In this document: positions 1-13,574 of the stretch, one piece after another
Position numbering within the stretch: position 1 is the first letter of the stretch
How the letters are laid out: every line of letters begins with the position of its first letter
Origin: Corylus avellana
Lineage: Eukaryota > Streptophyta > Magnoliopsida > Fagales > Betulaceae
Reading direction: 5' to 3'
DNA length: 64,000 nucleotides
Assembly: GCF_901000735.1 (NCBI RefSeq)
Contig: NC_081547.1
Location: 22,746,046-22,810,045 of the forward strand
Program-made: the position numbers and the translations under genes
The notes under the pieces: model-generated
Seen by the model: only the letters and a program-made list of their open reading frames with translations
What the model was told of the DNA's origin: nothing
Database searches by the model: none

Positions 1-3000
1 GCACTGATCGCTAATGAACTTTTGAGGCATGCTGAAATGGATGTGAAGGTTTCAGTTGCATCTTGCATCACTGAGATGACAAGGATAGCAGCACCAGATG
101 CCCCTTATAATGATCAGCAAATGAAGGTCATTACAGTTCCAAACATTTTCAGATTAACACTGGAATCTCATATGAAAACAATTTTGAAGATGATAAACAT
201 TCATCAGTATTAATGGTTTTTTTTTTCTTCTTTGGGGTCCTTACTTAGATTGCTTCTCCAATTCATTGATGCACAGGAAATTTTTCAGCTGACTGTAGCA
301 GCATTTGAAAAATTATCTCATGTGTCTGGTCGCTGTTATACGAAGGCAGTTTCCATTCTTGATACTGTTGCAAAGGTCAGGTCGTGCTTGGTGATGCTGG
401 ACCTTGAGTGTGATGCGCTAGTTGTTGAAATGTTCCAAAATTTCTTAAAAGTCATTAGGTAAGAGCCTTATCAATGGTGTTTGTCATTTTCCTAGCGCTG
501 TACTCTTGCTAATACTTAGCTGAAAAGTTGTTTTGGTTGTCTTGGTGATTGAAAGTTTTGTGAACTTCCATATACTCTTGTAATATCATATTGTGTCTAG
601 AGTGACTTTAATTTGCACAAAAACTTCTATAAACCTACTTACAGGGCAACAGAAGTGCAGCACTTAAATGGAGTTTGATATGTTGATTTAAATCGTAGGG
701 GTTTTCTCATCACAAATTTATATGTTGAGCATGTCATGAATAAACATATAGGGCTCATTTGATAATGCTTTTTAGCAAACAAACAAATTAACATGTAAAA
801 CACTCAAAACTATTTTCATCTTTCTGTCACATCACAACCAAAAAGCAAAAAGCACTCTGTAAAAGTATTACCAAACGAGCCCATAGTGAAGTCCTTGATT
901 ATGCTTTTAGATTTTGTTTAAGTAGAGCTGTATGTTCTGTGAGATGGTTAACGTTCTTACATGTATATTTGAAATGCTTGTCGGACTAGAATGCTATGCT
1001 GGTGCTTTTAATGAGAAAGCAATGGTACACATTGATTTATAGTAAAAAAATTGTTGTAAGGGTGAAAGCTCAATGCTTATCAATGTTTATGTCTCCAATG
1101 TTCATTAGTGAGTGATGGTGCTCTGCAAAGAATATGGCACACATTGGTTTGAGGGTAATTATTTCATCCAAGAAAACTTACAAGTAAAGCCTTAATTGTA
1201 GATGATATAGAGAGGAATATTAGCATTCCATTCTAAAGGAAGACGAGGTTGGAAATTAGGAAAAGCACTTGAAGGAAGTCTAGCAAGAGTTTTGGAATAA
1301 TCTAAGGGCTATTTTGGTGTATGGACCCTGTGACCACCTCTCTCTTCACTTGGGGGTGGCCACATTTCCTCCCTTGGGGGATGCCGTGTGGCAACCTCTC
1401 TACTTTCTTTATTTTTTGGAAAAGTTTCTATAAGTAACAACTCAACTTCCATGCCTGAAAGAATAAGCACATGTTTCTCAAAATATTCCTATGAAAAGGT
1501 GGGGGAAGTTTTCTAAAAAGTGTTTTGTGTTTTGTTTTTTGAAACATTTGGCAACTTTTTTCGAAAAAGTGTGTTTTTGTGTTTGACAAGAGAGAAGACT
1601 TTTTAAAAAGCTTACCAAACATAGCCTTGCTTTTTCCAGCAGAAACAACAGAATTTGTTTGCTAAGCTGATGCAAGATAGTGATCAGCTGATCAGCAGGA
1701 GTAGTGAAGCATAATCTGAATGCTAGAGAAGTTATTTTTTGATTGACTACAATGATGACTACCGGCAGAAACAACAGAGTATTTTCCCCTTGGGTGCAAA
1801 CAATTTCTTGAGGCCAACCTGCCAAAGAAGCTGGAGTATTACCTGATCTGTGCGGAGGGAGCGCTTTGCACGGATCCAAGGTTTACCTGACAAGGGTGGA
1901 TACACAAAATGGCCCTGCCTTGGAGAGGTTCCTCGTTATAAAAAAAAAGAAGAAAAAATTAAATCGTTAAGTGGAAAAGTTGATGACTATAAGAGTGGTG
2001 TTATACGTGTTAACATTGTGGAGAGTCCATTGACCATCTACTCCTGCATTGTGAGGTTGCAACTGAGTTATGGAATGTATTCTTTCAACTTTTTGGAGTG
2101 AGTTGGGTTATGCCGCGAAATGTGAGTGATAGCTTGGGGAGGGGACAATTGGGCCATAGGCGTGCTTTGCGCATATGGAGGCTCGTCCCATTATGTGTGA
2201 TGTAGTGTTTATGGCGAGAACGGAATGAACGCAGTTTTGAGGATAATGAGAGCAGCATAATTGAGTTGAGGAAGTTAGCATTACATACTTTGTTCTCTTG
2301 GAGCGGGACTTGGTCAAACTCGCATGCGTCTACTTTTTCTAATTTCTTAGAGCTTTGTAAATCTTTTTCTAATCAGTAGGGGTTTTTTTTTATATATCCT
2401 ATAAACATGGGTTGCGGCCCACTGCCCGTTTGATAATATACTTATTACTTATCAAAAAAAAAAAAAAAATGTTGATGACTATAAGCCATACATTAGTTAT
2501 GGCTAGTGAGGAGTGATATGACTGTAAGAGAAGTTATAGCTCTGGTTTAGATCCATTAATGTAGCTAGCTGACACCAAGCTGATTTCAAGATAGTTGTAA
2601 GCTCTGGTGCTTGTTTGTTGGGGGTTTCAGGATAGTGGTTGAATAAGACTACAAACAGTGCCTAGTTCAAGCTGCATTATTTTTGTTTTTATCAATGGAC
2701 AAGTTGGGGCAATTCTTGCAGAGTTGAGTTCCTCATTCATTATATTGGGATTTTAGAGATGGTGAACTCTCTTAGCTTGGTATTTGTACTCTAACGTCAT
2801 TGTAGAGATTGTCATTTGGTTCAGGACTGCCCGTTTAAGAAGCTACCTCTCTTTCCAGGGTGCCAAAACCAAATCATTTTACTGAAGGGATAAATAAATT
2901 GGCTGTTTGTTGACCTTGGGGTCTTTTGGTGTGATGTGTCTTGTGTGTTACCTATATAATGGGCACAATGCTAAAGCATCAGTTGTTTAAGTTTTTTAGC

Positions 3001-6000
3001 ATGTTAACCTTTACTAGTCATGTGTTAACCACATGACGCAGCGATTCTAAGTATTCCTATCGATAACTGAAAAATTTGCAGTTGGAAAGTAACAAAAAGT
3101 ATTTGAAAAGTAACAAAAGTTTAGTGAGTGCAATACACTTTCTTGCTCCTTAACATCCAGGTCTACCAAATCTTGGTCTTTTCCGTTTTGCATTATGTGG
3201 TGTCTTTGGAGGGAAAAAAATGATCCCAGTCGGAGGTACGGACGAGGCGGGTGATTTGGCTGGTATTCTGGGTTGTGGCACTAGTTTGTTACCTTTTGAA
3301 GTATTTGGGTCTTCCGCTAGGGGTCTTGTTCAAGCTTTTTGCTATTTGGGAAGACTTGTTGGAGAAGATTGCTAGAAGGTTGGCCCCTTGGAAATGTTTG
3401 TATTTGTCCAAGCGGGCTAGGCTCACTCTCATCAAGAGCACCTTATCCAATCTTCCTACCTATTTTCCGTCTCTTTTTCCTATCCCTGCTTTTGCGGCGA
3501 ATCGCATTGAGAAACTTCAACGGGATTTTTAATGGGGTGGGCTCAATGATGAGCCTAAGTTCCACTTGGTCAGTTGGCACAAGGTTTGCTCCCCGATTTC
3601 TGAGGGTGGTTTAGGGATCCGGAGTTTGCGTTTTTTTAATCAAGCTCCTTTGGGGAAATGGTTGTGGAGATTTGCTCATGAGGAAGAGGCTTGGTGGAGA
3701 AGAATCTTGGTGGTGAAGTATGGAGTGTTTTGGGGTGGTTGGCATTCTAAAGACCCCCGCGGTTCGCATGGGGTGGGGTTATAGAAACACATTTGCAAAG
3801 GTTGGAGGTCGTTTCAATGTCACTTTAGATTTGATCCTGGCTTGGGGTCGAAAGTTAAATTTTGGGAGGATACTTGGTGTGGCGAGATGTGCCTCAAGGA
3901 TGCTTATCCCGGTCTTTTCAATATTGCTAGTAATAAGGATGCTTCCATTGCGGATATCAGGGAGTGTTTAAATGGTATTGTTCTTTGGAATGTTTCCTTC
4001 GCTCGTAGAGTTCTGATTGGGAGGAGGAGGTCTTAGCCTCTCTATTCTCGATCTTGTATTCGCTCTCGATGTGTGGGAAAGGGGAGGATCGGATGTGGTG
4101 GATTCCTTCAAGAAAAGGCAAGTTTGAGGTTCGCTTTTTTTATTTAAGCTTGCTCTTAAAGAGCCCAACCATTTCCCTTGGAAAAGTATTTGGTGCACCA
4201 AGGTTCCCTCAAGAGTGGCTTTCTTTGCTTGGTCGGCCGCCCTTGAGAAATCTCTTACCTTGGATAATGTTCGGAAGAGAGGTATTGTTGTGATTAACCG
4301 ATGTTGCATGTGTGAATCGGAAGGGGAGTCTGTGGATCATCTCTTTCTCCATTGTGGGGTTGCGCGCACTTTGTGGGATGTTATCTTTTCCCGGTTCAAC
4401 ATGTGTTGGGTTATGCCTAGAAGTGTCAAGGAGATGTTTGCTAGCTGGTGGTTGGACGGAAAATCCCCTAGTGCTGTGGTTTGGAAGATGGTTCCCCTTT
4501 ATCTATTGTGGTGCCTTCGGGAGAAAAGGAATGCTAGATGCTTTGAGGATTTGTCAAGGAATCTTGAGGACCTTGTTTATTTCTTTTTGTACACGCTTTT
4601 CACTTGGACTACAGGCTGGCTTGCACCCTTAGTGATCAATTTTTCTGATTTTTTTTTTATGTTCTCTTCTTCTTTCTCCTCTTCTTAGTCGCTTTCTTGT
4701 ATACTACCTGTGTATTGGGTTGCGCCCCTTTGTGCTCTCTTAATACATCATTACTTATCAAAAAAAAAAGAAAAGAAATGATCAATGTTTTGAAAATCGT
4801 GAATGGATTATCACTGAACAAATGCCTTTTTCTAATAAGATTTAAATTTATAAAAAGCGTAAAACGCCCCCAAGTATACAAGAAGTATACATAGGAATCA
4901 CCCAACAAGAAAGAGCACAAGAAAAACCCAAACAAAACAAGAAAAAACCCACAAAACCTGAAAGCCTTCAACCCGAACAACACTCAAACCTGAAAACCAC
5001 AAAACACCAACAGCCGTCAATCCCAAAACCCCCTCTGACTTCATTATGTCTAGCTTTCATGTTCTTCTTCTTTTTTTTTTTTCTTCTACTAGCTAGGTGT
5101 TTCTCTTGTATACTTCCTTTGTACTTGGGTTGCCCCTTTTTGCGCCTTTTAATAAATTGCGTTTACTCTATGTTTTGCGCCTTCTTTCCTTTTTATGTTC
5201 TCTTCTTCTTTCTCCCCAACTTAGTCGCTCTCTTGTATACTCCATGTGTACTTGGGTTGTGCCTCTCTGCACTCTTTTAATGCATTATTACTTATCAAAA
5301 AAAAAATTTTGCGTTTACTTAAAAAAAAAAGAAAAAAAAAGATTGAGTTTCTCCTAGGGTGTCAAATGTCCTAAAATTTTACTTTGATAATGATGTCGAA
5401 GGTAACACTTTAAATTTGTCAGCAGAGTGCTGAAGGTGGTGTAATTTAGGATATTGGGTATGTTATTGCATGTGCCTCCTGCAAGTGATTAACATCTCAT
5501 GTTTTGGAATGTTGTATTTCAGTTTTCTGTTACTTTTATTCACATTCTTCAAATTACTAACAACTGAGTGTTTGTTCTTGCTCAACTCAAGGTCCAACCA
5601 CCCACATGCTGTATTTTCAGCGATGGAAACGATTATGACATTGATCATAGATGAAAGTGAAGAAATTTCCTTGGATCTTCTCAGTCCTCTTTTAGCTAGT
5701 GTAAAAAAGGAAAATCAGGTAATCTCATTTGCTTAACATTTGCTTCATCTTGTTTTCTTTTGTCATTTGGATCTTATCTATTGGGTTTACTTGTTTTTTC
5801 AGAATGTTTCACCTATTTCCTGGAAACTGGGGGAGAAAGTTATTACTAATTGTGCTGTTAAGCTTAAAAATGATCTCAAGGAAGCAGTGCAGTCTATGGG
5901 TATTGCTTTGGATGACTATTCTCATATAGTCACTTCTATATGCCAAAGTGGATCTAATCCCTTCAAACATGAACATGTCAATGGCTATGTGGAGCATTTG

Positions 6001-9000
6001 GTGCGTTTCAAATTCTCATTTATAAAACTATTTCTAGTTGACTGGTATCCTTATCTGTACTATCATTTTTGTGCATGCCTGGGGAAGCTATACACAGTAT
6101 TTTTCTTTTATTGCTGAATCTAGACCCTATTAATTTTTTTCATTTCTCCTTCTAGATAAGCGTTTCTCTTGTATACTTCATGTACACCTGGGTTGCTCTT
6201 TGCGCTTTTTAATGATATTTCGATTACTTATCAAAAATAAATTTCCCTTTTCTTCATTTTATTTGTCAACATGAGTTAGGACCCTGTACTGCTCTCTTTT
6301 TGAGATTCAAATGAGAGACAGTCAACTTATAGTGCCAGTTTTAAGTTTTGGCTCGCCTGCTGCTTCAGGACTCATTTTCCTGCAGTCTTTTTCCTGTGGT
6401 CTTTGAGTTTTCTTCCTTTTGAATAGCAACCACAATTCTGAAAACTATGTGTAGTTGTCCTTAATAACCATGGGGCAATTATCAAAAGAAAATGGAAAGA
6501 CAAAATTGAATACAGAACATTATATGAGAAAATCACATAATAGCTCTGTTTTAGTAATGAATAACAATTTCTATGCGTTCAGTGCTTCAAAAATGCACAA
6601 ATCAACCTTTGGTCATATTTTGAGGAAAAAAAGAAGAAGCAAAAGTCTCACTCCCATTACACAATTAATTACCTTAAAAAGATCTTAAATTATTATACTT
6701 GTTTTGACACAGTGGTGTCATGTCCTTCTCAAAGAAGGGCTCAAAAACTATTGAAACAGGCCTTGACCTAATAACAGTGGAATAAAGGTTACATTTTTCT
6801 GGAAATTAGTAGAAAAAAAAACTACAGACTGAACATCAACCTGTAGACTTTAACATCACATTGATGTAACCAGGTAGTTTATTTTATTTTATTTTATATT
6901 ATAGGCATTGTTACCGTGTGATTATGCTCCTGATAAAGTTTCTGCATGAGAAGAAATTCTATTCGATCAGGATTGCTGTACTATGAAGTCAACTATCTCG
7001 AAAAATTGGCAGATTATTATAAATAGATGTGATTGAGTAGTTGGCCATGAGTTAAATGTCCAATCTAGTTGCTAATACTTTTTAGTATCTATTTCTCATT
7101 CTGGTTGTAATGACTGAAATGCTGCCACTACTTTCTTAATGCATATTTACACAACATTCCTCTTCCAGTTGATATATGGTCTATCTTTTGGTATCAGTAT
7201 CATGCTGAATGAGTATTGTCTGTGAATGGCATTAAGATCTTAGGCTAGAAGTTCTGTTTGATTCCATACGTGTGCTTCAGGCCGATGAGAACAAGTTGGG
7301 AAAAATGACAGACTCATATGAGCCAACAAGGGCAGATCCAAATGAGCCATGCCAGGTATGTAATTGCCCTTGCCATCTCCATGTCATTGCCAACTGAAGT
7401 TTGTTTTCAATTTCCTATTATTTGTTTTGATTACTTGATACTTAAACAAAATTTAACTTCTTGTTGATCAGTTGAACAAAGGTCTGGCTCCAGATACTGT
7501 TTCTCCTACCAAAGTTGGCCAAGCTGTGGATGGTACTTTCAAGTCAGTGATGAGTAATGGCACCAGGAATGATGACACTTTCAAAAGTGAGAACTCTTCA
7601 AAAAGATTACAGCATGGTCATCTTACCAAACGTTCCAAAAGTATTGGTGCAAGAAGCAATGCTGAACCTGGCAACATAGACTCCATGAAGGCAGCCAAAT
7701 CAGAAATTGAGCCAGTGTCTGTTCCAAAGAAAAGGGGTAGGAAACCTAATTCTTTAATGAATCCTGAGGAAGGCTATGACCATTCTTGGATTTGTACAGG
7801 AAGGAAAACTCCAAACACGCGTCAAAGGAAGTCTCATGACAGGGGATTTGATGATTCACCTTCTGAAAACCTGGATCCCAAGAAGGCCACTTTATCAACG
7901 CTTGCAAAAGTGACTGAGCCCTCAGGTTTTCTACCTAAAAATAATGAGATCACTGCTGGTTCTCCATCCCCAAATCATTCACTTCCTGATGCAAACCATT
8001 CTAGAAGGGGCCAGCCAAAAAGAAAAGGGAACATGGTCACTCATCCTAATTCCCTCTCAAGGTCAAAGGGAGGGTCCTTGAATGCTCCGGTTGAGGAGAA
8101 AGCACCACAATCTGCAGACCCGAGTTTGAAAAAAGAATCTGAAGTTACCAGTAACTCTGATGCAAAACCACGCTCAAGAAAAATTCGAATTACTACAAAG
8201 ACCAATGAGAAGATGACTGTAGCTCCTGGAGTAGTTTCAGAGAAGGAATCTTCTTTCCCGTGTCTTCCTGAGGAGAAACCACTGCAGTCATCAGCTATGA
8301 ATGTAGGGACGATGAATATCAATGACAGGTTGTCAATCCAAACAAATATCAAGAAAAGGAAGAGGGATGATGCTACTTGTGAAAAGGATGGTACTGGAGC
8401 ATCTGGTGGTAAGGTATGTATTCCTTTTCAATTCTAATACAGCTCATGTATGTTAAACTCCCAACTATTGATCCTCTCTTTCCTTTGGTTTTTCTTTACT
8501 TTTTTCTCCTTTGGTTGATGGGTTTCCCTCCCTCTTCTCTCCATTTTGTAGATGATTTCTAAGTCTGAAACTAAATTAAATAATAGAGATAAAAGTGTCT
8601 TGGAAGAAACCCCTAAAACAAAAGTCAGGAGGAAGCACACCACTGCAAAGGAAGAGGTATGAGTATGTAATCAGCTTTGTTTAGTGAAAGGGTGACATAT
8701 TTCAATTATCCTTTGGATTTCATTCTCTTAATAGAATAAATCCCAAGTATTGCTTTATTTTTAATGTTGGATCTTTAGACGAAGAAAATCTTTGGAAAGT
8801 TTTTAGGTTTGTTTGGACTATTTATTTTCCATGAGTAACTGAAAATGTTACCGTATGGTCCTGGTTTATGGTAAATTTGGTATTTGTAATGCATTGAGGA
8901 AATATTAGTTCATTTATATACCTTTTATTTAACCAGGTGCTCTCTTTGAATTGAGTATACTTCTACTTCATCATTGTAGGAAACAGCAAGCTTAGCTAAA

Positions 9001-12000
9001 CAAACTAGATTCCTAATATTGTGACTTGATGGTCACATGGAAATCTGGATTACCAGATTCAGACATTATTATTAATTTTTTTTTTCTAGGACGTGCATAA
9101 GTAAAATGGTATTCATTTCTTGATTCTAACAATTACATAATATAGTAATCAATAGTCATCTAGCATATGAGTTAATTGCATTTTCAACAGCAAATAATGG
9201 AGAAAAGCGAAAGCACCTGAGATGGAGGTTAGGTGGCCAAAGGTGCAATAGGTTCTATGTTAGAATCTTGCCAAGTAGATAAATAATAGGATAAAGCAGA
9301 ATCATGAGGAACCAACAGAACAAAAGCAGGAATACCTTTGCTGAAATTGAATGGTGAAGACCTCAACAAAATTCTGAAAAATGTGGAAAATCTTCTATAT
9401 CTACTTATAACTTTTATTTAGCAACAACCAACTTCACTATTGGATCAATTGCACAAAATTAATATGTCCAACGAAATTAGTATTGGGCTAGAAGTTGATA
9501 TTCACTTATACCGGGTGTGTAGAAAATTTTATTGATGGTATGGTCATTGTGTTGATATTTAGTGGAAATTTTTAGTTGTTGACATCTTCATTGTGGATAA
9601 GCATTCTAAAGATTGTGTTCCCAAGGGTTAGCTCAATTGGCTGGGGACCACGCCTCATGAAGCGGAGGTCACTAGTTCGAATCCTCCCTTTCCCTCTTGT
9701 GAAAAAAAAAAAAGATCATTGTGAAGATTGTCAATGTCAATAGAAATTTATGCTAGCAACATCAATGCAAGCTCGTTACTTGGCTATATTGACATGGTGA
9801 ATTATAAAGATCTCCCTAGACTGCAGAATTTTTGTTCTAGCTCTTTTTAATAATTTTTCTCGTCAATTTGGCAATTGAATTTTAACATACAAAAGAAAGG
9901 AAAAAAGTAAGAATATACTTGCATATATTCCTGATAGTTGATATAATTTATGTATATTAGTCCAGATAATGTCTTTGGACTTTACTTTCAATTAGACTTA
10001 GAAGAATTATGTTAGGTGGTTCTCTTGTATACTTTCTATGTATTTGGGTTGTGCTGTTGCACTTTTTAATGAATTCCATTTACTTATAAAAGAAAAAGAA
10101 AAAGAAAAAAAGAAATCACAAATCAAACCTCCATCATCTGGAAACTACTGTTATCTATTAGTAAGCATTAGTGGTTGAAGTGCCAAATTCAACAAATGCG
10201 GAGATAACTAAATTTAACATCACAAAAGAGAAGCTTTTATTAAGGTTTTGTGTGTTCTGTACTTGCTATTGAAAAGCTTTGGCAAAGGCTTATTCGGATA
10301 TTGAAGCTCTGAATTTTCTGTACCATGTCTAAACCCTCCTCTTTCTAGTTATATGTCATATTTTACAACTTTTAACCTCATCAATTTTATCTTTGGCTTA
10401 TATTTTTAATGTAGTCTTCTGTAAAGCCTGATCTTGGCGCCCGATTGGTTGGTAGCAGAATAAAAGTTTTGTGGCCATTGGACAAGACGTGAGTACTTAA
10501 GGACCTCTAATATAATCTTTCATTCTGTAATATTCTTGTAATACTTAATTTTCTTGTTCAGTCAGGCTTTTCAAATTCATTGTGGTTCTAGATTCAAATT
10601 ATCACTTAATCCTTCTAGACCTTGATAAACATTAGGGCTCAGTAATTGTGCATTCTTTTTTAAATGAGGTTGAGGCCAATGTTGTTCCTATTACTAAATG
10701 TAATTTTCTTTGTGAGTGGGAGGGGGATTTGACTCATTTGTTGGGTACTATGGTGTTGGAATGGAGACGGATATACTTGTGTAGGTTTGGGAAGGATGGT
10801 GGAGCTTATTCTTTGGTCGGACCATCTTGTTAGTGTTAGAAAGAGGACAGGCACGCATATGATGCTACTACTAAGTGTTGCACTCCACCCCCTCGCCCCC
10901 CACCCCCCCTCGCGTTTTACTTATCCAAAAAAAAAACTAAGTGTTGCAAACCTGGAGGAAATGAGGAATGAAAAGGAGAAAGGGAGGGGTAGGGGCGACG
11001 ACATCCAGTTAGTCTTTCTTTGAAGCATTAATAACATTATTACATTGGCTTCTTGCAGTACATAGAGGGCTGTTCTTTTGGGTCATCTCTGATTATCTTG
11101 AGTGGTTTGATGGTTGTGTCAAAAGACACGGATTCAGTTTTCTTTCTTTATATCATGGCTGAAATGCTTTTTGAGTGAAATGGAGAAGATGGATATTGTG
11201 TTTCACTGCAGCTTTCTTCTTGCTGCTAAAAAACTTTTTATGTAGATTTAGCAGTATAGGACTACTTCTTGAGTGGGTCCACTTATTACTGGCCTTGACC
11301 TTGATTCTGCAAATAGTATTTCAGGACTTAGGGGTTACCATTAAAACTCTCTCTCTTGGATCCAAGGTTTTTGAGCAAGATGGGGAATGTGGAAGCTCTT
11401 AATTTACTGTATTTTTAGCTTGAATAGTTTCATTCAGGAATCAATTCTATGTCTGAAGTCTACCTTGCACGAAAAGCCTCCATCTTTGCAACATAACTTG
11501 ACCAGCATGGAGCTTTTCATGTTTAGTTACCTTATTGAATTGTCAATGCTGTTCTTTGGCTGAAAGTTATGGCTTTCCAAGCTGTCCTAAGGTCCTAAAT
11601 ATGTGATAGACGGATATATGACCACCTTTTGGACATGGTTCTCAGCATTGACTGAGCCATATACTAATTGCATTTTTTATATTTTGCCCCAGTGACATCT
11701 GTGGCACTCAATTAAAGGTTCTGTTTTTGTTTCTTATATGGTAGTTATTATTTTGCAGGTTTTATGAAGGCGTTGTCAATTTTTATGACCCTTTGAAAAA
11801 GAAGCACCAGGTGATTACTTGTTCTGTTTTTTTTTTTTTTTTTGGTATCCTCTTCCAACTACTTGGGCTTGGCTCAGTGCCATCCTCCTTGTCACATACC
11901 TGTTTGTGGCTACTCTCCCGTTAAATTGCAGTCCATTTTGTGTTTTCTCAGGCTTGGGCCTTTTGACCATGCTCTTTCTGATTCTCCTCTTGTCCTTGCT

Positions 12001-13350
12001 GTAACATCAAGATGAACCAAACAACCCTCCCTCGACGAAATAAGTGGTCTTTGTGTCATGACCCCCACCATCTAACCTTTTGCAGAACTTTCATTTCTTT
12101 GTTTCTGCGTGTTTTAGTTAAATTTTTCAGTCATGACAGGTGTTATATGCTGACGGTGATGAAGAAATCTTAAACCTCCAAAAGGAACAGTGGGATCTGG
12201 TTGGGGATATTGCTTTACCAGGAGTGCGTGTTTTGCCTTATTTTGTATTTTACTTTTTCTTTTCTTTTCTGTTTTCACTCCCATCCTATTTTACAAAAAG
12301 AAAAAATGTTAGTAACTCCTATATACTGTTATTGTGCTGATACTATTAACAGGACCAGGAGATTGATCTTCCAGAACCAGATGCTTCGACTGATGTGTAA
12401 GTACCAATATTTTTATTGGTCGTGTCCTTTCAGAATAGGCTTTTAGTTTGCTAGGGTGTATATAGCAACCAAATTTTGTTAGTTGTAATTGTACTCTTTT
12501 TTCGTTTGTTGCAAAATTGACTACTTTTGGCCATTACCTCACCATCCTGGGAAAAGGTTTTTGGTATATTTAACAATATTTACTTGCAGAATGAAGTCAA
12601 TTAATTGGATCCTTTAAATGGCAAAAATTTCGAATTATATCATGTATATATATTGGTTTCCTTTAGTTTGGCCAATGTAATAATGCAAAGGAAATCTCAT
12701 CTTGTAAGAGCTGGTTTTTAAATGGATTGATGTTGTACCAGAGGGTTTGCAAATTAATTCTTGCAAACGTAAGAAAGCACGCATTTTCAAACACTGAATT
12801 TCATGCATACATTCTATTTGTAACTGTTGAAGAGCCAGTATGTCTCATGTTCATTGTTGCTATGGTGATTGTCTCATGCATGCTCTTTCCGTATGCTGCT
12901 TTGATCTGATATAAACATCTTTGGGATTGTGCATTTTGAGCAGACCACAAAAGAGGAAAACAAAAGCAAAGTCAGGGCCTGCCAAACAAGAAAAGTCTAA
13001 TTCTTCTTCAAAGAGGTTGGCTTACAATATGCTACCCTCATTAATATTTGAATCTTTCTTTTGTTAAATTTGGTTTCCAAACTGAAAATTCTCAAAGGCT
13101 TTCCAGGAGTGGAGATTCGGCCAGCATATCCAAACTCGGCCGTACAAAATCTGCCGGTAATTCTGCAGATAATCCAAAGCTTGATAAGCCTGTTACTGTT
13201 TATGACCTGTCTAGGAGAGACGATGATGGATCGAAGGATTATGGCCGCCAAAAATCTAGTGTCAAGTTGAGTATTGGGAGACTAAAGACTGGTAGTAGCT
13301 CAAAGCAGAGCATGCCTAGGACTATAACCTTGCCCAAGGGTTTCCTTTAA
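1..13350 (+). CDS. PDS5: PDS5-type sister chromatid cohesion cofactor with Tudor domain (5' partial)
   Basis: Encodes a PDS5 homologue, the HEAT-repeat protein that binds the cohesin ring in the nucleus. It resembles the short plant PDS5C/D/E forms. Exons read by splice phase: 1-126, 277-458, 5592-5718, 5803-6000, 7281-7355, 7472-8413, 8552-8656, 10415-10488, 11759-11810, 12140-12223, 12353-12396, 12944-13015, 13098-13350; all phases join. Exons 1-4 show family motifs such as APDAPYND and [18 protein letters not shown]. The 942-nt exon is Lys/Ser-rich, low complexity and probably disordered (KKRGRKPN at about 7726). Exons 8-10 form a Tudor domain ([19 protein letters not shown], then LYADGDEE). 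About 778 residues are visible. The N-terminus, estimated at 60-80 residues, lies before the window. Intron 2 (459-5591) is bloated by LINE insertions. The downstream copy at 16186-16591 repeats the last two exons. Confidence 0.93.
751..882. mobile_element. Short MITE in PDS5 intron 2
   Basis: The ends are inverted repeats: GGGCTCATTTGATAATGCTT on the left, and GGGCTCGTTTGGTAATACTT read from the right on the other strand. The trinucleotide ATA flanks both sides (748-750, 883-885). A 3-bp duplication with a GGGCTC end fits a PIF/Harbinger (Tourist-like) MITE of 132 bp. Confidence 0.7.
1994..2470 (+). mobile_element. 5'-truncated LINE, 3' end with poly(A) and perfect TSD
   Basis: The body translates, with breaks, to the zinc-binding reverse-transcriptase C-terminal region of plant L1-type LINEs (for example [13 protein letters not shown], then MPRNVSD, and later [11 protein letters not shown]). 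It ends in a poly(A) tract at 2454-2469. The 15-bp direct repeat gttgatgactataag stands on both sides (1979-1993 and 2471-2485), which identifies the insertion limits. The element is dead because it lacks ORF1, the endonuclease and most of the RT. Confidence 0.88.
3226..4775 (+). mobile_element. 5'-truncated LINE in PDS5 intron 2 with known empty site
   Basis: Codes, with frameshifts, for the end of a LINE reverse transcriptase and its zf-RVT domain. Recognisable pieces are KYLGLPLG at about 3297, [25 protein letters not shown], and [15 protein letters not shown] at about 4310. The 3' UTR carries the tail of this family (cttgtatact, gtattgggttgcgcccc, ttacttatc, then A-rich). The repeat aaatgatc flanks it (3218-3225, 4776-4783); a 12-bp version holds with one mismatch. 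The paralogous segment at 15648-15659 lacks the insertion, so it landed after the duplication. Confidence 0.9.
4813..5045 (-). mobile_element. LINE 3' tail, minus orientation
   Basis: The reverse complement reads as the 3' tail of the same LINE family (tatgtatacttcttgtatac, followed by gcgttttacgc and T/A-rich sequence). Its plus-strand form, acgcccccaagtatacaag, is also present in the downstream duplicate at 15827-15850. That places this insertion before the duplication. The limits are approximate and no coding part is left. Confidence 0.5.
5046..5335 (+). mobile_element. Two nested LINE 3' tails
   Basis: Two copies of the LINE tail motif (ctcttgtatact ... gtacttgggttg ... gcgccttttaat) lie in series. 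The 11-bp repeat ttgcgtttact occurs at 5157-5167 and 5309-5319 and brackets the second tail (5168-5308), which ends in poly(A). The second copy therefore inserted into the end of the first. Confidence 0.75.
6150..6245 (+). mobile_element. Short LINE 3' tail in PDS5 intron 4
   Basis: Contains the same tail signature (ctcttgtatacttcatgtac, cctgggttgctctttgcgct, ttacttatcaaaaata). It has no coding part. This is an extreme 5' truncation. Confidence 0.6.
9627..9712 (+). mobile_element. tRNA-derived SINE in PDS5 intron 7
   Basis: Shows a box-A-like TTAGCTCAATTGGCTGG, a box-B-like GTTCGAATCC, and a poly(A) end. It belongs to a family with five other copies in this window (35489, 57166, 59389, 60909, 62127). 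Possible short flanking repeats aagattgt are weak. It is not a tRNA gene, because no 3' acceptor half can be folded after box B. Confidence 0.8.
10013..10112 (+). mobile_element. Short LINE 3' tail in PDS5 intron 7
   Basis: Carries the tail signature ctcttgtatactttctatgt, then atttgggttgtgctgttgca, ctttttaatgaattcc and an A-rich end. It is the same LINE family as the other insertions in this gene. Confidence 0.6.
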
Positions 13351-13543
13351 GTTAATGGGTGGGTAAATATGAGAAAGGGAGGTAGTTTTTGTTTGCCTGA
13401 GTAGAAACAAGATTGTGTATAGAGATGTGTAGTGACAGACACAGGGTGGTAGGCTTATAATTTTGGGTTTGTTTAGTACAGGGGAAGCATAGGATGGTCT
13501 CTTTCTTTTGTTTCTCATGTAGTTGCAGAGGCAAGCATAGGAT

Positions 13544-13574
<31 letters not shown>

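Noticed and set aside
9627..9700. tRNA-like sequence
   Set aside because: Only box A and B are present, followed by poly(A); five similar dispersed copies with target duplications show that it is a SINE.
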